From contig JAHBZZ010000006.1 of the NCBI GenBank assembly GCA_019635215.1, positions 62,001 to 126,000 on the forward strand: a stretch of DNA of 64,000 nt, given 5' to 3'. This document shows, piece by piece, positions 35,221 to 44,654 of this stretch (within the stretch, counting starts at the first letter, position 1; every line of letters starts with the position of its first letter). The notes under the pieces are model-generated. The model was not told the origin of the DNA. It saw only the letters and a list, made by a program, of their open reading frames with translations, and ran no database searches. The stretch is from Nitrosomonas sp. (lineage in GTDB: Bacteria; Pseudomonadota; Gammaproteobacteria; Burkholderiales; Nitrosomonadaceae). The position numbers were made by a program, and so were the translations under genes.

Positions 35221-35931
35221 ATGATTACACAAAAAATAGATTACCGCGACAGTGAGGTATTGCTGGAAGGGTATGTTGCTTATAAAGATACTGGTGTTGC
35301 CAAGCCGGCTGTGCTGGTTGCGCACGATTGGAGCGGAAGGCGCGAGTTTGCGTGCAAAACCGCAGAACGTATGGCTGCGTTGGGGTATGTCGGCTTTGCA
35401 CTTGATATGTATGGCAAGGGAGTTTATGGCAAAGACGGGGATATTGAGGGCAACGGTGCGCTCATGTCGCCGTTCGCATCAGACCGTGCTTTATTGAGAC
35501 AGAGAATCAATGCGGCCTTGCACGCTGTGCGGTCTTTGCCGCAGGTTGACGCAGCGCGGGTTGCGGCAATGGGATTCTGTTTCGGTGGCATGTGCGTACT
35601 CGAACTGGCACGTTCCGGCGCAGATGTGGCAGGCGTGATCAGCATTCACGGCATTTTTGCGCCTGGCGCTGTGCCCAATCAAAAAATCACGGCAAAGGTG
35701 CTGTGCCTGCATGGCCATGATGATCCCATGGTGCCGCCGGAGCAGGTGCTCGCGTTTGAACAGGAAATGACCGCGGCGCAAGTGGACTGGCAGATGCATG
35801 TATATGGTGGAACCATGCATGCGTTCACCAATCCGGCAGCCAATAATCCGGGCTTTGGCACGGTCTACAGTGAGCGGGTTGCGAATCGCGCTTATCAATC
35901 GGTGGCCAATTTCCTGGAAGAATTGTTTTAA
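35221..35931 (+). CDS. Dienelactone hydrolase family protein
   Basis: This 236-aa alpha/beta hydrolase has the cysteine nucleophile elbow GFCFGG (~C120), an Asp in HGHDDPMVP (~167) and the His in GGTMHAFTNP (~198), a complete Cys-Asp-His triad of dienelactone hydrolases. AAGGATG before ATG 35221 decides the start; the frame is open further upstream but without a ribosome site. The physiological substrate is unknown; no aromatic-degradation genes lie nearby. Confidence 0.85.
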   Translation: MITQKIDYRDSEVLLEGYVAYKDTGVAKPAVLVAHDWSGRREFACKTAERMAALGYVGFALDMYGKGVYGKDGDIEGNGALMSPFASDRALLRQRINAALHAVRSLPQVDAARVAAMGFCFGGMCVLELARSGADVAGVISIHGIFAPGAVPNQKITAKVLCLHGHDDPMVPPEQVLAFEQEMTAAQVDWQMHVYGGTMHAFTNPAANNPGFGTVYSERVANRAYQSVANFLEELF

Positions 35932-35947
35932 CCTGAGGGCTGCCCTG

Positions 35948-36994
35948 TCATTGCATTTTCCAGCTGAGTACTTCACCGGCGGCTAGAGGAATCAACGTAT
36001 CGCCCGCGAAATCGATCCGTTCCGGAACCTGCCACGGTGTTTTTCTGAGTGTGATCCGCGTACTGTTCCGCGGCAACCGGTAAAAATCCGCGCCGTTGAA
36101 GCTGGCAAAGGCTTCCAGCCGATCCAGCGCGCCGGCCTGCTCGAATGCTTCGGCATACAGTTCGATGGCTGCGTGCGCGGTAAATATGCCGGCGCAACCG
36201 CAATCGTTTTCTTTCAACGCACGGGAATGCGGCGCGCTGTCGGTGCCCAGGAAGAATTTTTTATTGCCACTGGTTGCGGCTTTGATCAGCGCCTGGCGAT
36301 GTTGTTCGCGTTTCAGGACAGGCAGGCAGTAGTAATGCGGGCGGATTCCACCCTGAAAAATCGCATTGCGGTTATAGCGCAGGTGGTGTGCGGTAATAGT
36401 GGCTGCGATGGTGTCCGGCACGGCTGTGACAAAGTCGGCGGCTTCCTGCGTGGTGATATGTTCGAATACTACGCGCAACCCGGGAAAACGGCGGGCGACA
36501 GGGGTGAGTACGGTGTCGATGAAGGTTTTCTCGCGGTCGAAAATATCGATGGACGGATCGGTGACTTCGCCGTGTACCAGTAAGGGCATGTCGTTTTTTT
36601 CCATTGTTTCCAGCACGGCATAACAGCGCGCAATATCGGTGACACCAGCCGCGGAGTTCGTCGTCGCGCCAGCGGGGTAGAGCTTGACGCCGTGAACAAT
36701 GCCACTGTTTTTCGCATGCAGAATTTCCTGCGGTGCGGTATTGTCGGTCAGATAGAGCGTCATCAACGGTTCAAAGCTATTTTTCAGATCATCCGGCAAC
36801 GCCGACAGAATACGGTTGCGGTAGGCGGCAGCCATTGTGGTGGTAACGACAGGCGGTTTCAGGTTCGGCATGATGATGGCGCGGGCAAACTGCCGGGCGG
36901 AAAACGGCAGTACTGCTTGCATCTGCGCATCGTCGCGCAAATGCAGGTGATAATCATCCGGACGGGTCAACGTGAGTTCTTGCGGGGTGTTCAT
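35948..36994 (-). CDS. pyrC: Dihydroorotase (class II)
   Basis: This 348-aa zinc amidohydrolase of pyrimidine synthesis has DYHLHLRD (first His pair), the carbamylated Lys in [11 protein letters not shown], and later His and Asp ligands (LVHGE, FEHITT, GTDSAPH). The start MNTPQELTL is preferred; a Met six codons upstream exists. It converges on the dienelactone hydrolase gene with a 16-bp gap. Confidence 0.92.
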   Translation of the reverse strand: MNTPQELTLTRPDDYHLHLRDDAQMQAVLPFSARQFARAIIMPNLKPPVVTTTMAAAYRNRILSALPDDLKNSFEPLMTLYLTDNTAPQEILHAKNSGIVHGVKLYPAGATTNSAAGVTDIARCYAVLETMEKNDMPLLVHGEVTDPSIDIFDREKTFIDTVLTPVARRFPGLRVVFEHITTQEAADFVTAVPDTIAATITAHHLRYNRNAIFQGGIRPHYYCLPVLKREQHRQALIKAATSGNKKFFLGTDSAPHSRALKENDCGCAGIFTAHAAIELYAEAFEQAGALDRLEAFASFNGADFYRLPRNSTRITLRKTPWQVPERIDFAGDTLIPLAAGEVLSWKMQ

Positions 36995-37033
36995 GGGCAG
37001 CGGCAAATCCAAATAAAAAAATGCATTATAACG

Positions 37034-37876
37034 TTATGGTTTCAGGCTGAGCGCGAGCTGGTACAACGTGTTTTTATTTTCGCCGGAAATTTCGGCGGTA
37101 AGCTTGACCGCCTGTTTCAGCGGCAATTCGGCCAGCAGCAAGGTCAGTGTGTTGCGCGCCTGTTCGCTGATTCCGGCATTGCCCGGTGTTTGCGCGCCTG
37201 AAACCAGGATGACAAATTCGCCTTTCTGATGGTGTACATCGGCTTCGATCCATGTGGCGGCTTCATCCAGTCTGCACTGATGGATGGTCTCAAACAGCTT
37301 GGTCAATTCACGTGCGATGGTTAATTGGCGTTCAGCACCGAGGACAGATGCCATGTCGTTCAAGCTCGCTCGTACGCGATGCGGCGCTTCGTAAAAAACC
37401 AGCGTGTATGGCAACAGCGCCAGTGTTTTTAATTCCCGTTGGCGCTGTCCCGCTTTGGCCGGTAGAAACCCGTAAAACAGAAAATGCGGATTGACGATAC
37501 CGGCTGCCGAGAGCGCGCAGATCGCGGCATTGGCGCCCGGCACCGGAATCACCGGAAACCCTTGTTTATGCACCTGTTGTACCAGCAAAGCACCCGGGTC
37601 GGATATCGCCGGCGTTCCGGCATCGCTGATTAAAGCAACAGACTTTCCTGCCGCCAGGGATGCGCATATTTGATGCGCAACAGCGGCTTCATTATGTTGA
37701 TGCAGGGTGATCAGTCTGGTGTGAATCGCATGGTGTGACAGCAAATGTTTCGAATTCTGCACATGCTCGGCAGCAACCGCATCAACGCCAGCAAGGACTT
37801 CCAATGCGCGCAGGCCGATGTCATTAAGGTTTCCTATTGGTGTGGCAACCACATATAATGCGTTTTTCAAAAGCAT
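37034..37876 (-). CDS. rsmI: 16S rRNA 2'-O-ribose C1402 methyltransferase
   Basis: This 280-aa SAM-dependent tetrapyrrole-methylase-fold protein starts LYVVATPIGNLNDIGLRAL and has SDAGTPAISDPG and VPGANAAICALSAAG, the RsmI signatures. It lies head to head with the lpoA-like gene, 13 bp apart, the conserved rsmI-lpoA-yraN neighbourhood of proteobacteria. Confidence 0.92.
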   Translation of the reverse strand: MLLKNALYVVATPIGNLNDIGLRALEVLAGVDAVAAEHVQNSKHLLSHHAIHTRLITLHQHNEAAVAHQICASLAAGKSVALISDAGTPAISDPGALLVQQVHKQGFPVIPVPGANAAICALSAAGIVNPHFLFYGFLPAKAGQRQRELKTLALLPYTLVFYEAPHRVRASLNDMASVLGAERQLTIARELTKLFETIHQCRLDEAATWIEADVHHQKGEFVILVSGAQTPGNAGISEQARNTLTLLLAELPLKQAVKLTAEISGENKNTLYQLALSLKP

Positions 37877-37889
37877 ATTATTTTTTACA

Positions 37890-39014
37890 ATGCAACGTTT
37901 TTATATCGTTATTTTATTGGCTGTTGCAGCACTATACGGCAGCGTGCACGCTTTTGCCACTCATCCGGAAGCGGATTTTCCAGGGGCGGCCGCTTCACCG
38001 ATGCATGCGCCCGAGTATGCCGCCGTTCCACACATCGGTTTATTGTTGCCGCTGCAATCCGCTTCTTTTGGCCGGCCCGCCGAAACGGTCAAAGAGGGAT
38101 TTGTAGCCGCAGCCAGACGCGAGTCGGCATTGCCCTTTGCTGTGCGGATTTATTCGACAACCGATGATCCGCTGGATATTCTGGTGACTTATCATCAGGC
38201 GTTGCAGGCCGGTGCCGTGCTGATTGTCGGTCCATTGACGCGAAACGGTGTGACGGCGCTGGCATCGAGTCATACCATAGCGGTGCCGACGCTTGCGCTC
38301 AATTCAACGGAGGCACCCATGCCATTGCCGCCCAATCTGTTTTTGTTCGGCATGCAGATGGAAAACGAGGCCAGCCATATCGCCGGACTGGCATTAGACA
38401 CGTACGATATGCTGCGAAAGCACGCGATCATTATCAAGGATGCCGGTGCTTTGTCATCGCGGTTGCAGAATGCGTTTGCCGATCGCTGGCTGGCTGAATT
38501 CGGCAATACCGCTGAGTCGGTCGAATACGAAGAAAATCAGGGGTTTTTTTCACAGCTGCGCAGACATACCAGTGGGGCGGAGAATGTGGTTTTTCTCGCG
38601 CTGGATGCTCATAAAGTGCGCCGTGTGCGTGCTTACCTGAATCCTGAAACGCCTGTCTACGCGACTTCGCAAGTTTTAGTCAGCAACAGTGATCCGCTCT
38701 ACAATAACGAGCTCGACGGTATCCGTTTCATGGATATGCCCTGGCTGCTGCAGCTTGATCATCCGGTGGTGATGGCATACCGCGGCATGCATCAGGAAAC
38801 GGACAAGGATACGGAGCGCCTTTTTGCACTCGGTATTGATGCATTCCGGTTAATGAGCCGCCTGCTGTATGCCCGATCGCCTTACGAAGTTTCGCTCGAT
38901 GGTGTGACTGGATACATTCACTATGTTCCTCCGGCACAATTCGTACGCGATCCGGTGGCCGCCAGATTTGACAAAGGCGGTGTGCGGGTGCTAAGCATCT
39001 CGGAAACCCGGTAG
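37890..39014 (+). CDS. Penicillin-binding-protein activator (LpoA-like)
   Basis: This 374-aa exported protein starts MQRFYIVILLAVAALYGSVHA, a signal peptide without a clear lipobox Cys. The body is a type I periplasmic-binding fold (HIGLLLPLQSASFGRPAETVKEGF, VGPLTRNGV, PTLALN), as in the C-terminal domain of LpoA. It lacks the N-terminal TPR half of E. coli LpoA, which is common in betaproteobacteria. The expected role is stimulation of PBP1A in the periplasm. Genomic position between rsmI and yraN supports the assignment. Confidence 0.8.
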   Translation: MQRFYIVILLAVAALYGSVHAFATHPEADFPGAAASPMHAPEYAAVPHIGLLLPLQSASFGRPAETVKEGFVAAARRESALPFAVRIYSTTDDPLDILVTYHQALQAGAVLIVGPLTRNGVTALASSHTIAVPTLALNSTEAPMPLPPNLFLFGMQMENEASHIAGLALDTYDMLRKHAIIIKDAGALSSRLQNAFADRWLAEFGNTAESVEYEENQGFFSQLRRHTSGAENVVFLALDAHKVRRVRAYLNPETPVYATSQVLVSNSDPLYNNELDGIRFMDMPWLLQLDHPVVMAYRGMHQETDKDTERLFALGIDAFRLMSRLLYARSPYEVSLDGVTGYIHYVPPAQFVRDPVAARFDKGGVRVLSISETR

Positions 39015-39022
39015 ATTCACGT

Positions 39023-39373
39023 GTGACTGAATCACTGAACGGCGCTGCGGCGGAGCGGATTGCGGCAACCTATTTACAACAGCAGGGGTTGGTGCTGGTA
39101 GCGCGAAATTATCGCTGCCGTTTCGGAGAAATCGACCTCATCATGACCGAGGGTGATACGCTGGTATTTGTCGAAGTCAGAATGCGCGCCAGTGATGCTT
39201 TTGGCGGTGCGGCGGCCAGTATAACGGCAACCAAACAGGCAAGATTGCTGATCGCGGCACGGCATTATCTTTCAGGGTTACGGCAGGAACCGGCGTGCCG
39301 TTTCGATGCGGTGCTCATCACCGGAGCGCATCGCTCCACCATTGAATGGATCAAAAATGCTTTCAGCGAATAA
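39023..39373 (+). CDS. yraN: YraN family (UPF0102) nuclease-fold protein
   Basis: This 116-aa protein has the restriction-endonuclease-like core FGEIDLIM and VFVEVRMR with the AAASITATKQARLL helix of the UPF0102 family. It starts at GTG 39023, 8 bp after the lpoA-like stop. Its exact role is unknown. Confidence 0.85.
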   Translation: MTESLNGAAAERIAATYLQQQGLVLVARNYRCRFGEIDLIMTEGDTLVFVEVRMRASDAFGGAAASITATKQARLLIAARHYLSGLRQEPACRFDAVLITGAHRSTIEWIKNAFSE

Positions 39374-39394
39374 AGCTAGGTGTCCGAATGGCTT

Positions 39395-39536
39395 AGAATC
39401 TGTTCAAGATTTCGATCAAGGGTACAGTGCAAGGCAAAATTGAACAAAAAAGCGGAGCATACTTGAAGTATGTGAGCATTCTGAGTTCGATTTTAACGCC
39501 ACAATGTACTCTTCAGTGAGATCTTGAACAGGTTCT
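39395..39536. repeat. Imperfect-palindrome element, copy 3 (short form)
   Basis: A 142-bp element whose outer 16 bp (AGAATCTGTTCAAGAT / ATCTTGAACAGGTTCT) pair with one mismatch; its centre is CATACTT-G-AAGTATG. It shares nearly its whole core with copy 1. It fills the gap between convergent yraN and the SDR gene, and its right end overlaps the SDR stop codon (39536-39538). Confidence 0.8.
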
Positions 39537-40279
39537 TACAGATGAATGCTGCGACCACCATCGACGGCGATGATTTGACCGGTGATGTAGTGGGCATCCT
39601 GAACCAGGAACTGCACGGTTCTGGCGATATCTTCCGGTTCACCCATACGCTTCAGCAATGTGCCCTGGATAATCGCATCGCGGGCTTGCGCATTCGACCA
39701 CGTATCGTTTTCCGGCCAGAGAATCGGCCCCGGTGATACACCATTGACGCGGACTTCCGGCCCCAGTTCCAGCGCCAGTGATTTGGTCAACGCCTGAAGA
39801 CCACCCTTGGCGGCATTATAAATAACAAAGTTTTTCAGCGGCCGTTCGGTATGGATGTCGACGATATTGACAATGCAACCGCGCTGTTTTTTGAGATAAG
39901 GCGCAGCGGCCTGAGACAGAAACAGCGGTGCCATCAGGTTGCTGCCGATAAGATCGTTCCAGGCTTCAACCATGCAGGCGTCCAGCGGTGTGGCAAAAAA
40001 ACTGGAGGCGTTATTAATGAGTGCATCTAATTGGCCGTAGCGCCTTACCGTTTTGTCAATCAATTCGGGTAACAAATCAATATCGAGCAAGTCGGCCTGT
40101 GTGAGAGAAGCGGAATCAGGTCTTCGCTGATTGAGTTCAAGCTGCAGTGCGCGTGCCTCGTCCAGCGAGGAACGGTAATGAATGACAAGCTTTGCGCCTT
40201 GCGCATGCAGTCTGCGGCAAATCGCCGCGCCGACACGTTTTGCGCCACCGGTTACCAGAACGACTTTTTCTTGCACCAC
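39536..40279 (-). CDS. Pteridine-reductase-like SDR (FolM type)
   Basis: This 247-aa short-chain dehydrogenase has the TGGAKRVG cofactor motif. The Arg in the glycine-rich loop (TGxxxRxG) is typical of pteridine reductases and FolM-type dihydromonapterin reductases. NNASSFF, YNAAKGG (catalytic Tyr/Lys) and SPGPI complete the fold. Probable role: NADPH-dependent reduction of pterins. The stop codon lies in the palindromic element. Confidence 0.82.
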   Translation of the reverse strand: MVQEKVVLVTGGAKRVGAAICRRLHAQGAKLVIHYRSSLDEARALQLELNQRRPDSASLTQADLLDIDLLPELIDKTVRRYGQLDALINNASSFFATPLDACMVEAWNDLIGSNLMAPLFLSQAAAPYLKKQRGCIVNIVDIHTERPLKNFVIYNAAKGGLQALTKSLALELGPEVRVNGVSPGPILWPENDTWSNAQARDAIIQGTLLKRMGEPEDIARTVQFLVQDAHYITGQIIAVDGGRSIHL

Positions 40280-40359
40280 TGTCTCCCGTAGAATACGGCT
40301 TTGTCAGTCCGTTTGCAGCACGGAGCTGTTTTACCATTACTTTTTTAAAACGTTAAAAA

Positions 40360-41583
40360 ATGTCATTTTATACACCATCATCAAATATATCCAATCTGCC
40401 GACCTGCAGTGAAACGGCATTGATGTACAGCCAGAAACTGCAGACTGTGATCTGCGAAGAAATCGCTGCCACGGACGGCTGGATTTCGTTTGCCCGTTAT
40501 ATGGAACTGGCGCTGTATCATCCGGGGTTGGGCTACTATAACGGCGGCGCTGCAAAGCTAGGCGCTGGCGGGGACTTTGTTACCGCGCCGGAAATTTCTG
40601 CGTTGTTTGGTTATGCACTGGCCAAACAGATTAAACAGATTTCGGAGCAGGTTGTAAAACACCGGGGTCAGGCGGATATTCTGGAAATTGGCGCGGGGTC
40701 TGGCAAGCTGGCCAGGGATATGCTGCATGAACTCGAACATAATGATTGCCTGCCGCAGCATTACTATATTCTTGAGGTGAGCGCTGAGTTGCGCGAGCGG
40801 CAACAGCAATTCCTGACCGAACAGGTGCCGCATTTGATGACGCGCGTGATCTGGCTCGAGGGGTTGCCGGAACAGTTTTGCGGCACGATCCTGGCGAACG
40901 AAGTGATTGATGCGATGCCGGTGCATCTGGTCGAATGGCAAGGCGCCGATGTGCTGGAGCGGGGTATCGTTTGGCAGGAGTCAAATAGGACATTCTCCTG
41001 GAAAAACAGGCCGGTCACCGACGATGCGCTGAAGGTGATTGCCGGTAATCTGACGCAGCAGATCAATCCGCAACATGACCCGGATTTCAGGTATTGCAGC
41101 GAGATTAACCGGGCTGCCGGGTATTTTATCCGCGGCCTTGCCGGGATACTTCAGCAGGGCGCCGTCATTCTGATCGATTACGGATTCGGCCGCAGCGAAT
41201 ACTATCATCCGCAGCGCAATCAGGGCACGCTGATGTGTCATTACCGTCATCACGCGCACGACGATCCGTTCTATTTGCCGGGATTGCAGGATATCACCAG
41301 TCATGTGGATTTCAGTGCCTTGTATGATGCGGCTGAAGAAGTCGGGCTACCGCTGATGGGATATACCACGCAGGCGCATTTTTTATTGAACTGCGGGATT
41401 ACGGAAATATTGACACGTACACCGGTAGAAACGGCGCAGAATTATCTGCCGCTGGCGAATCAGCTGCAAAAACTGGTCAGCCCGGCAGAGATGGGTGAAT
41501 TATTCAAAGTGATTGCGTTCGGCAAAGCGCTGGATCTACCGCTTTACGGATTTGTCAGCGGTGATAAAAGTCGTATGCTGTGA
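40360..41583 (+). CDS. MidA/NDUFAF7-like SAM-dependent methyltransferase
   Basis: This 407-aa protein of the COG1565 family has ALYHPGLGYY, AGGDFVTAPEIS, the SAM motif EIGAGSGKLA and NEVIDAMPV. In mitochondria the homologue methylates an arginine of complex I; the bacterial substrate is unproven. It is divergent from the pteridine-reductase-like gene, 80 bp away, so the pair may share a control region. Confidence 0.85.
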   Translation: MSFYTPSSNISNLPTCSETALMYSQKLQTVICEEIAATDGWISFARYMELALYHPGLGYYNGGAAKLGAGGDFVTAPEISALFGYALAKQIKQISEQVVKHRGQADILEIGAGSGKLARDMLHELEHNDCLPQHYYILEVSAELRERQQQFLTEQVPHLMTRVIWLEGLPEQFCGTILANEVIDAMPVHLVEWQGADVLERGIVWQESNRTFSWKNRPVTDDALKVIAGNLTQQINPQHDPDFRYCSEINRAAGYFIRGLAGILQQGAVILIDYGFGRSEYYHPQRNQGTLMCHYRHHAHDDPFYLPGLQDITSHVDFSALYDAAEEVGLPLMGYTTQAHFLLNCGITEILTRTPVETAQNYLPLANQLQKLVSPAEMGELFKVIAFGKALDLPLYGFVSGDKSRML

Positions 41584-41617
41584 ATACGCCATCTGCTGCA
41601 GATGGCCCGAGTGCGTT

Positions 41618-42055
41618 TCAGCCATGGTGCGTGGCTTGGGCAATGGCATCCAATACCTGCTGATCCAGACGTGTCTGGGCCAGTTCGAACAGCTCGCGCT
41701 CTTCAAAGCGGATATGCAGTGCCAATAGTTCGCTCACCTGTATCAATTGCGCTGTCGTGCGCGGGCTGCCGAGGGACAGTAATGTGCGCAGTGTCGCATG
41801 TTCTTTGTACATGCGTTCCAGTATCGTAGTGATGTGCGGATCTTTTAATGCGCTGAGTGCGGATGCCAGTAGCGTTTCTTCAATTTTAAAATGAGATTCC
41901 AGCACAGTTACGGCATGAGCTTCCAGTTTAGACCAGATTCTTTGCTGTTCCAGCACATCGGATTCTGTTTTTGCCGCTGCCTTGGCTTCGCGCGCCAGCA
42001 CCAGACCGTGATGGTGGTCCATCGATAAGGATTTGAGTGCCGCTATTCTTTTCAA
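41618..42055 (-). CDS. Hemerythrin-like HHE-domain protein
   Basis: This 145-aa four-helix protein has candidate di-iron ligands: MDHHHGL near residue 13, ESHFKIEE near 53, KEHATL near 83, and LHIRFEERELF near 112. It is probably cytosolic and may sense or carry oxygen or nitric oxide, or store iron. Confidence 0.8.
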   Translation of the reverse strand: MKRIAALKSLSMDHHHGLVLAREAKAAAKTESDVLEQQRIWSKLEAHAVTVLESHFKIEETLLASALSALKDPHITTILERMYKEHATLRTLLSLGSPRTTAQLIQVSELLALHIRFEERELFELAQTRLDQQVLDAIAQATHHG

Positions 42056-42156
42056 TTTATAGTCTCCGGATAGGATATCCTTGAAAACGTGTTTCTGCTA
42101 TTTTATCAAAGGATGGATTTTTACAGCGCATAAACAGGAAGAAAGGAGAGCGAGCG

Positions 42157-42783
42157 ATGTTTCGTGACCGTGAGGATGCGGCTGTTCGACTGGCCGAACA
42201 ATTGGTGGTTTATCGGGAGCAGAATCCACTTATTCTGGCTATACCGCGTGGTGCTGTGCCTATGGCAAAGATTATCGCCGACAGGCTGCAAGGCGACATG
42301 GATATTGTCCTGGTGCGCAAGCTCGGTGCACCAGGTAATCCGGAGCTGGCAATCGGTGCAATCGATGAAACCGGCTGGGCGTATATGACCCGTGAAGCAG
42401 ATGTCATAACCCACGATCAGCACTATTTCGAAAAGGAAAAAGCGAGGCAGCTTGAGATCCTGCGGGAACGCCGCAGCCGATATACGCCGGTTCGTCCACC
42501 GCGTGATCCCAAAGGACGTGTGGTGATTGTCGTCGATGACGGTCTGGCGACAGGTTCCACCATGATTGCCGCATTACATGCGCTGAGAGCCAAGTATCCG
42601 CAGAAACTGATCTGTGCGGTGCCTGTCGCACCGATTGAGACACTGGACAGAGTTGCGCCTTATGCCGATGAAATGGTTTGTCTTCAGACACCGGCATTAT
42701 TTTATGCCGTTGGCCAGTTTTATGAAATGTTTGCGCAAGTCAGTGACGACGAGGTTGTGGCATTATTGCAGGATAATCAATAG
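42157..42783 (+). CDS. Predicted phosphoribosyltransferase
   Basis: This 208-aa type I PRTase-fold protein has a PRPP-binding loop VVIVVDDGLATGST and an N-terminal VYREQNPLILAIPRGAVPMA segment, as in the COG1926 group. GAAAGGAGAG precedes the ATG. Substrate unknown. Confidence 0.83.
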   Translation: MFRDREDAAVRLAEQLVVYREQNPLILAIPRGAVPMAKIIADRLQGDMDIVLVRKLGAPGNPELAIGAIDETGWAYMTREADVITHDQHYFEKEKARQLEILRERRSRYTPVRPPRDPKGRVVIVVDDGLATGSTMIAALHALRAKYPQKLICAVPVAPIETLDRVAPYADEMVCLQTPALFYAVGQFYEMFAQVSDDEVVALLQDNQ

Positions 42784-42850
42784 CAATGCATGAATACTTT
42801 CAGAACAAGCGGGATGTCAGTAGAATGATATTTTTTGGGAGCCGGTACCG

Positions 42851-43630
42851 ATGAAAATAATAATTACCTTGTTGTTGCTGATTATGATGAGCGCCTGCGC
42901 GACTTCCCCAACTGGCAGAACGCAGCTGGTTTTTATGCCGGACGACGAACTGGATGCCATGGGTTTGCAGGCATTTAATAATCTGAAATCCGAAAAATCC
43001 GCCAGCCAGGATACGCGAGAAAACCAGTTTGTGCGTTGTATTACTGACGCGCTGGCGCGTGAAGTGGGCGGCGAATGGGAAGTAGTTGTGTTTGAAGATC
43101 GAACCCTGAATGCGTTTGCTCTGCCCGGTAACAAAATCGGCGTGCATTCCGGATTGGTCGATCTGGTTGACAACCAGGATCAACTGGCTACAGTCATCGG
43201 CCATGAAATCGGACATGTTCTGGCAAAACACAGCAATGAGCGCATGTCACAAAAGCTGGGGGCGCAGGTCGGTGTGTCGCTGATAGCGGCCATTGCCGCG
43301 CCACAAAGTGCAATGGGTCAAACAGCGGTCAGTTTGCTCGGTATTGGTGCGGAATATGGCATTATCATGCCGTTCAGCCGCCTGCATGAAAGTGAAGCGG
43401 ACACCATTGGCCTGGAATTGATGGCCAAGGCGGGTTTCAATCCTTCGGAAAGTATTACCCTATGGCTCAAAATGGCGCAGGCCAGTGAAGGACCACAACC
43501 GGCAGAATTTCTATCCACCCATCCGTCGCATGCAACCCGTATCGACGATCTCCAGAAACTGATGCCCAAAACGGTGAGTGTGATGCAGCAGGCGCATGCA
43601 GCGGGTAAAAGACCGAACTGTGTGAAATGA
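42851..43630 (+). CDS. M48-family metalloprotease lipoprotein
   Basis: This 259-aa protein has a lipoprotein signal (LLLIMMSAC) and the zinc site HEIGH (VIGHEIGHVLAKH) with the downstream Glu ligand in HESEADTIG. It resembles YggG/LoiP-type periplasmic proteases that handle misfolded envelope proteins. Its stop lies one base from the convergent VOC gene. Confidence 0.88.
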   Translation: MKIIITLLLLIMMSACATSPTGRTQLVFMPDDELDAMGLQAFNNLKSEKSASQDTRENQFVRCITDALAREVGGEWEVVVFEDRTLNAFALPGNKIGVHSGLVDLVDNQDQLATVIGHEIGHVLAKHSNERMSQKLGAQVGVSLIAAIAAPQSAMGQTAVSLLGIGAEYGIIMPFSRLHESEADTIGLELMAKAGFNPSESITLWLKMAQASEGPQPAEFLSTHPSHATRIDDLQKLMPKTVSVMQQAHAAGKRPNCVK

Positions 43631-43631
43631 A

Positions 43632-44024
43632 TTATCCCACCGGTTCAGGTTCATCCGCAGCAAAGTCCATCTCAACCTTTGCACCGTCCGGATCATAACA
43701 GAACAGCTGCCAGATACCCAGTTCGGCCATGCGATTCAACCGGTAAGGGATACCTTGTTGTTTGAGTGTATCGATAACAGATTGCAAACCGGTAGCGGTA
43801 AATGCCATATGGTCGATAACACCCGGTGCATGTTCCGGCATCGGTCTTCCGGCCATGATATGCAGAATCGAGTGGTTTTTGTCTTTGGCGTACAGCCAGG
43901 CGCCTTCGGACGCCATGGGCGGGCGATAGCCCTCCGTGAGCCCAAGCAGATGGATATAAAAGGATTTGGTTTTTTTAAGATTGCTGCTCAATACCGTAAA
44001 ATGATTCATGCTTTCGATGGTCAT
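43632..44024 (-). CDS. VOC (glyoxalase/dioxygenase) family protein
   Basis: This 130-aa single-module protein has HFTVLSSNLKKTKSFYIHLLG and PGVIDHMAFTATGL, with the Glu ligand in GAKVEMDF. His, His and Glu could form a metal site. The reaction is not predictable. Confidence 0.8.
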   Translation of the reverse strand: MTIESMNHFTVLSSNLKKTKSFYIHLLGLTEGYRPPMASEGAWLYAKDKNHSILHIMAGRPMPEHAPGVIDHMAFTATGLQSVIDTLKQQGIPYRLNRMAELGIWQLFCYDPDGAKVEMDFAADEPEPVG

Positions 44025-44144
44025 TCTGACACCTCATGGTAGGTTAAGTCGTTGGCCTTTTGCTACACTATACAGACAGTAACCGTAATTCTAAAGTCTC
44101 GTGGTTTGCCGACCGGGCAAGACGATTAAAGGTGGAGGTGAATA

Positions 44145-44654
44145 ATGATGCATCAGATGAGTGATCAGGGGATGGCGCTGCTCATGGCGATCGAATCGTT
44201 CAGAGGTAAACCTTACGACGATCAGACCGGTGCCGAGATTTCCAACTGGGTTAAAGGGGCGACAATCGGTTATGGTCATTTGATCAGTCAGAGTGAATGG
44301 CATCAATCCGGTGACCTGTACCGGAATGGTATCAGTGAAGATCAGGCAAAAGCATTGCTCCGCAAAGATCTGCAACCGTTTGTTGACAGCGTGAATAGCA
44401 AAGTAACGGCAACTGTTTCACAAAATCAGTTTGATGCACTCGTCATGCTCGTTTTTAATATCGGTTCGGGTAATTTTGGCAGCTCTTCAGTACTGAAACT
44501 GGTAAATGACCCTATGGCACAGACGCATTATCCCAATCTGGAGTCGGCATGGAAAGCATGGAATAAATCGCAGGGCAAAATGATGCAGGGGCTCGTGAAC
44601 CGGCGTAATGCGGAATGGAATATTTATTCGAAAAATGTTTATGCGCACTGGTAA
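44145..44654 (+). CDS. GH24 (T4/lambda-type) lysozyme without signal peptide
   Basis: This 169-aa protein has the GH24 catalytic Glu (AIESFRGKPYDD, E17) and the ATIGYGH motif (T40), with a longer loop between them than T4 lysozyme. A central helix (QFDALVMLVFNIGSGNFGSSSVL) matches the family. GGAGG precedes the ATG. It would cleave peptidoglycan, but no export signal or holin is visible. A lysozyme-inhibitor-like gene overlaps its 3' end. Confidence 0.85.
   Translation: MMHQMSDQGMALLMAIESFRGKPYDDQTGAEISNWVKGATIGYGHLISQSEWHQSGDLYRNGISEDQAKALLRKDLQPFVDSVNSKVTATVSQNQFDALVMLVFNIGSGNFGSSSVLKLVNDPMAQTHYPNLESAWKAWNKSQGKMMQGLVNRRNAEWNIYSKNVYAHW

Noticed and set aside
36173..36583. 136-codon ORF opposite pyrC
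   Set aside because: Shadow frame of a well-identified dihydroorotase gene.
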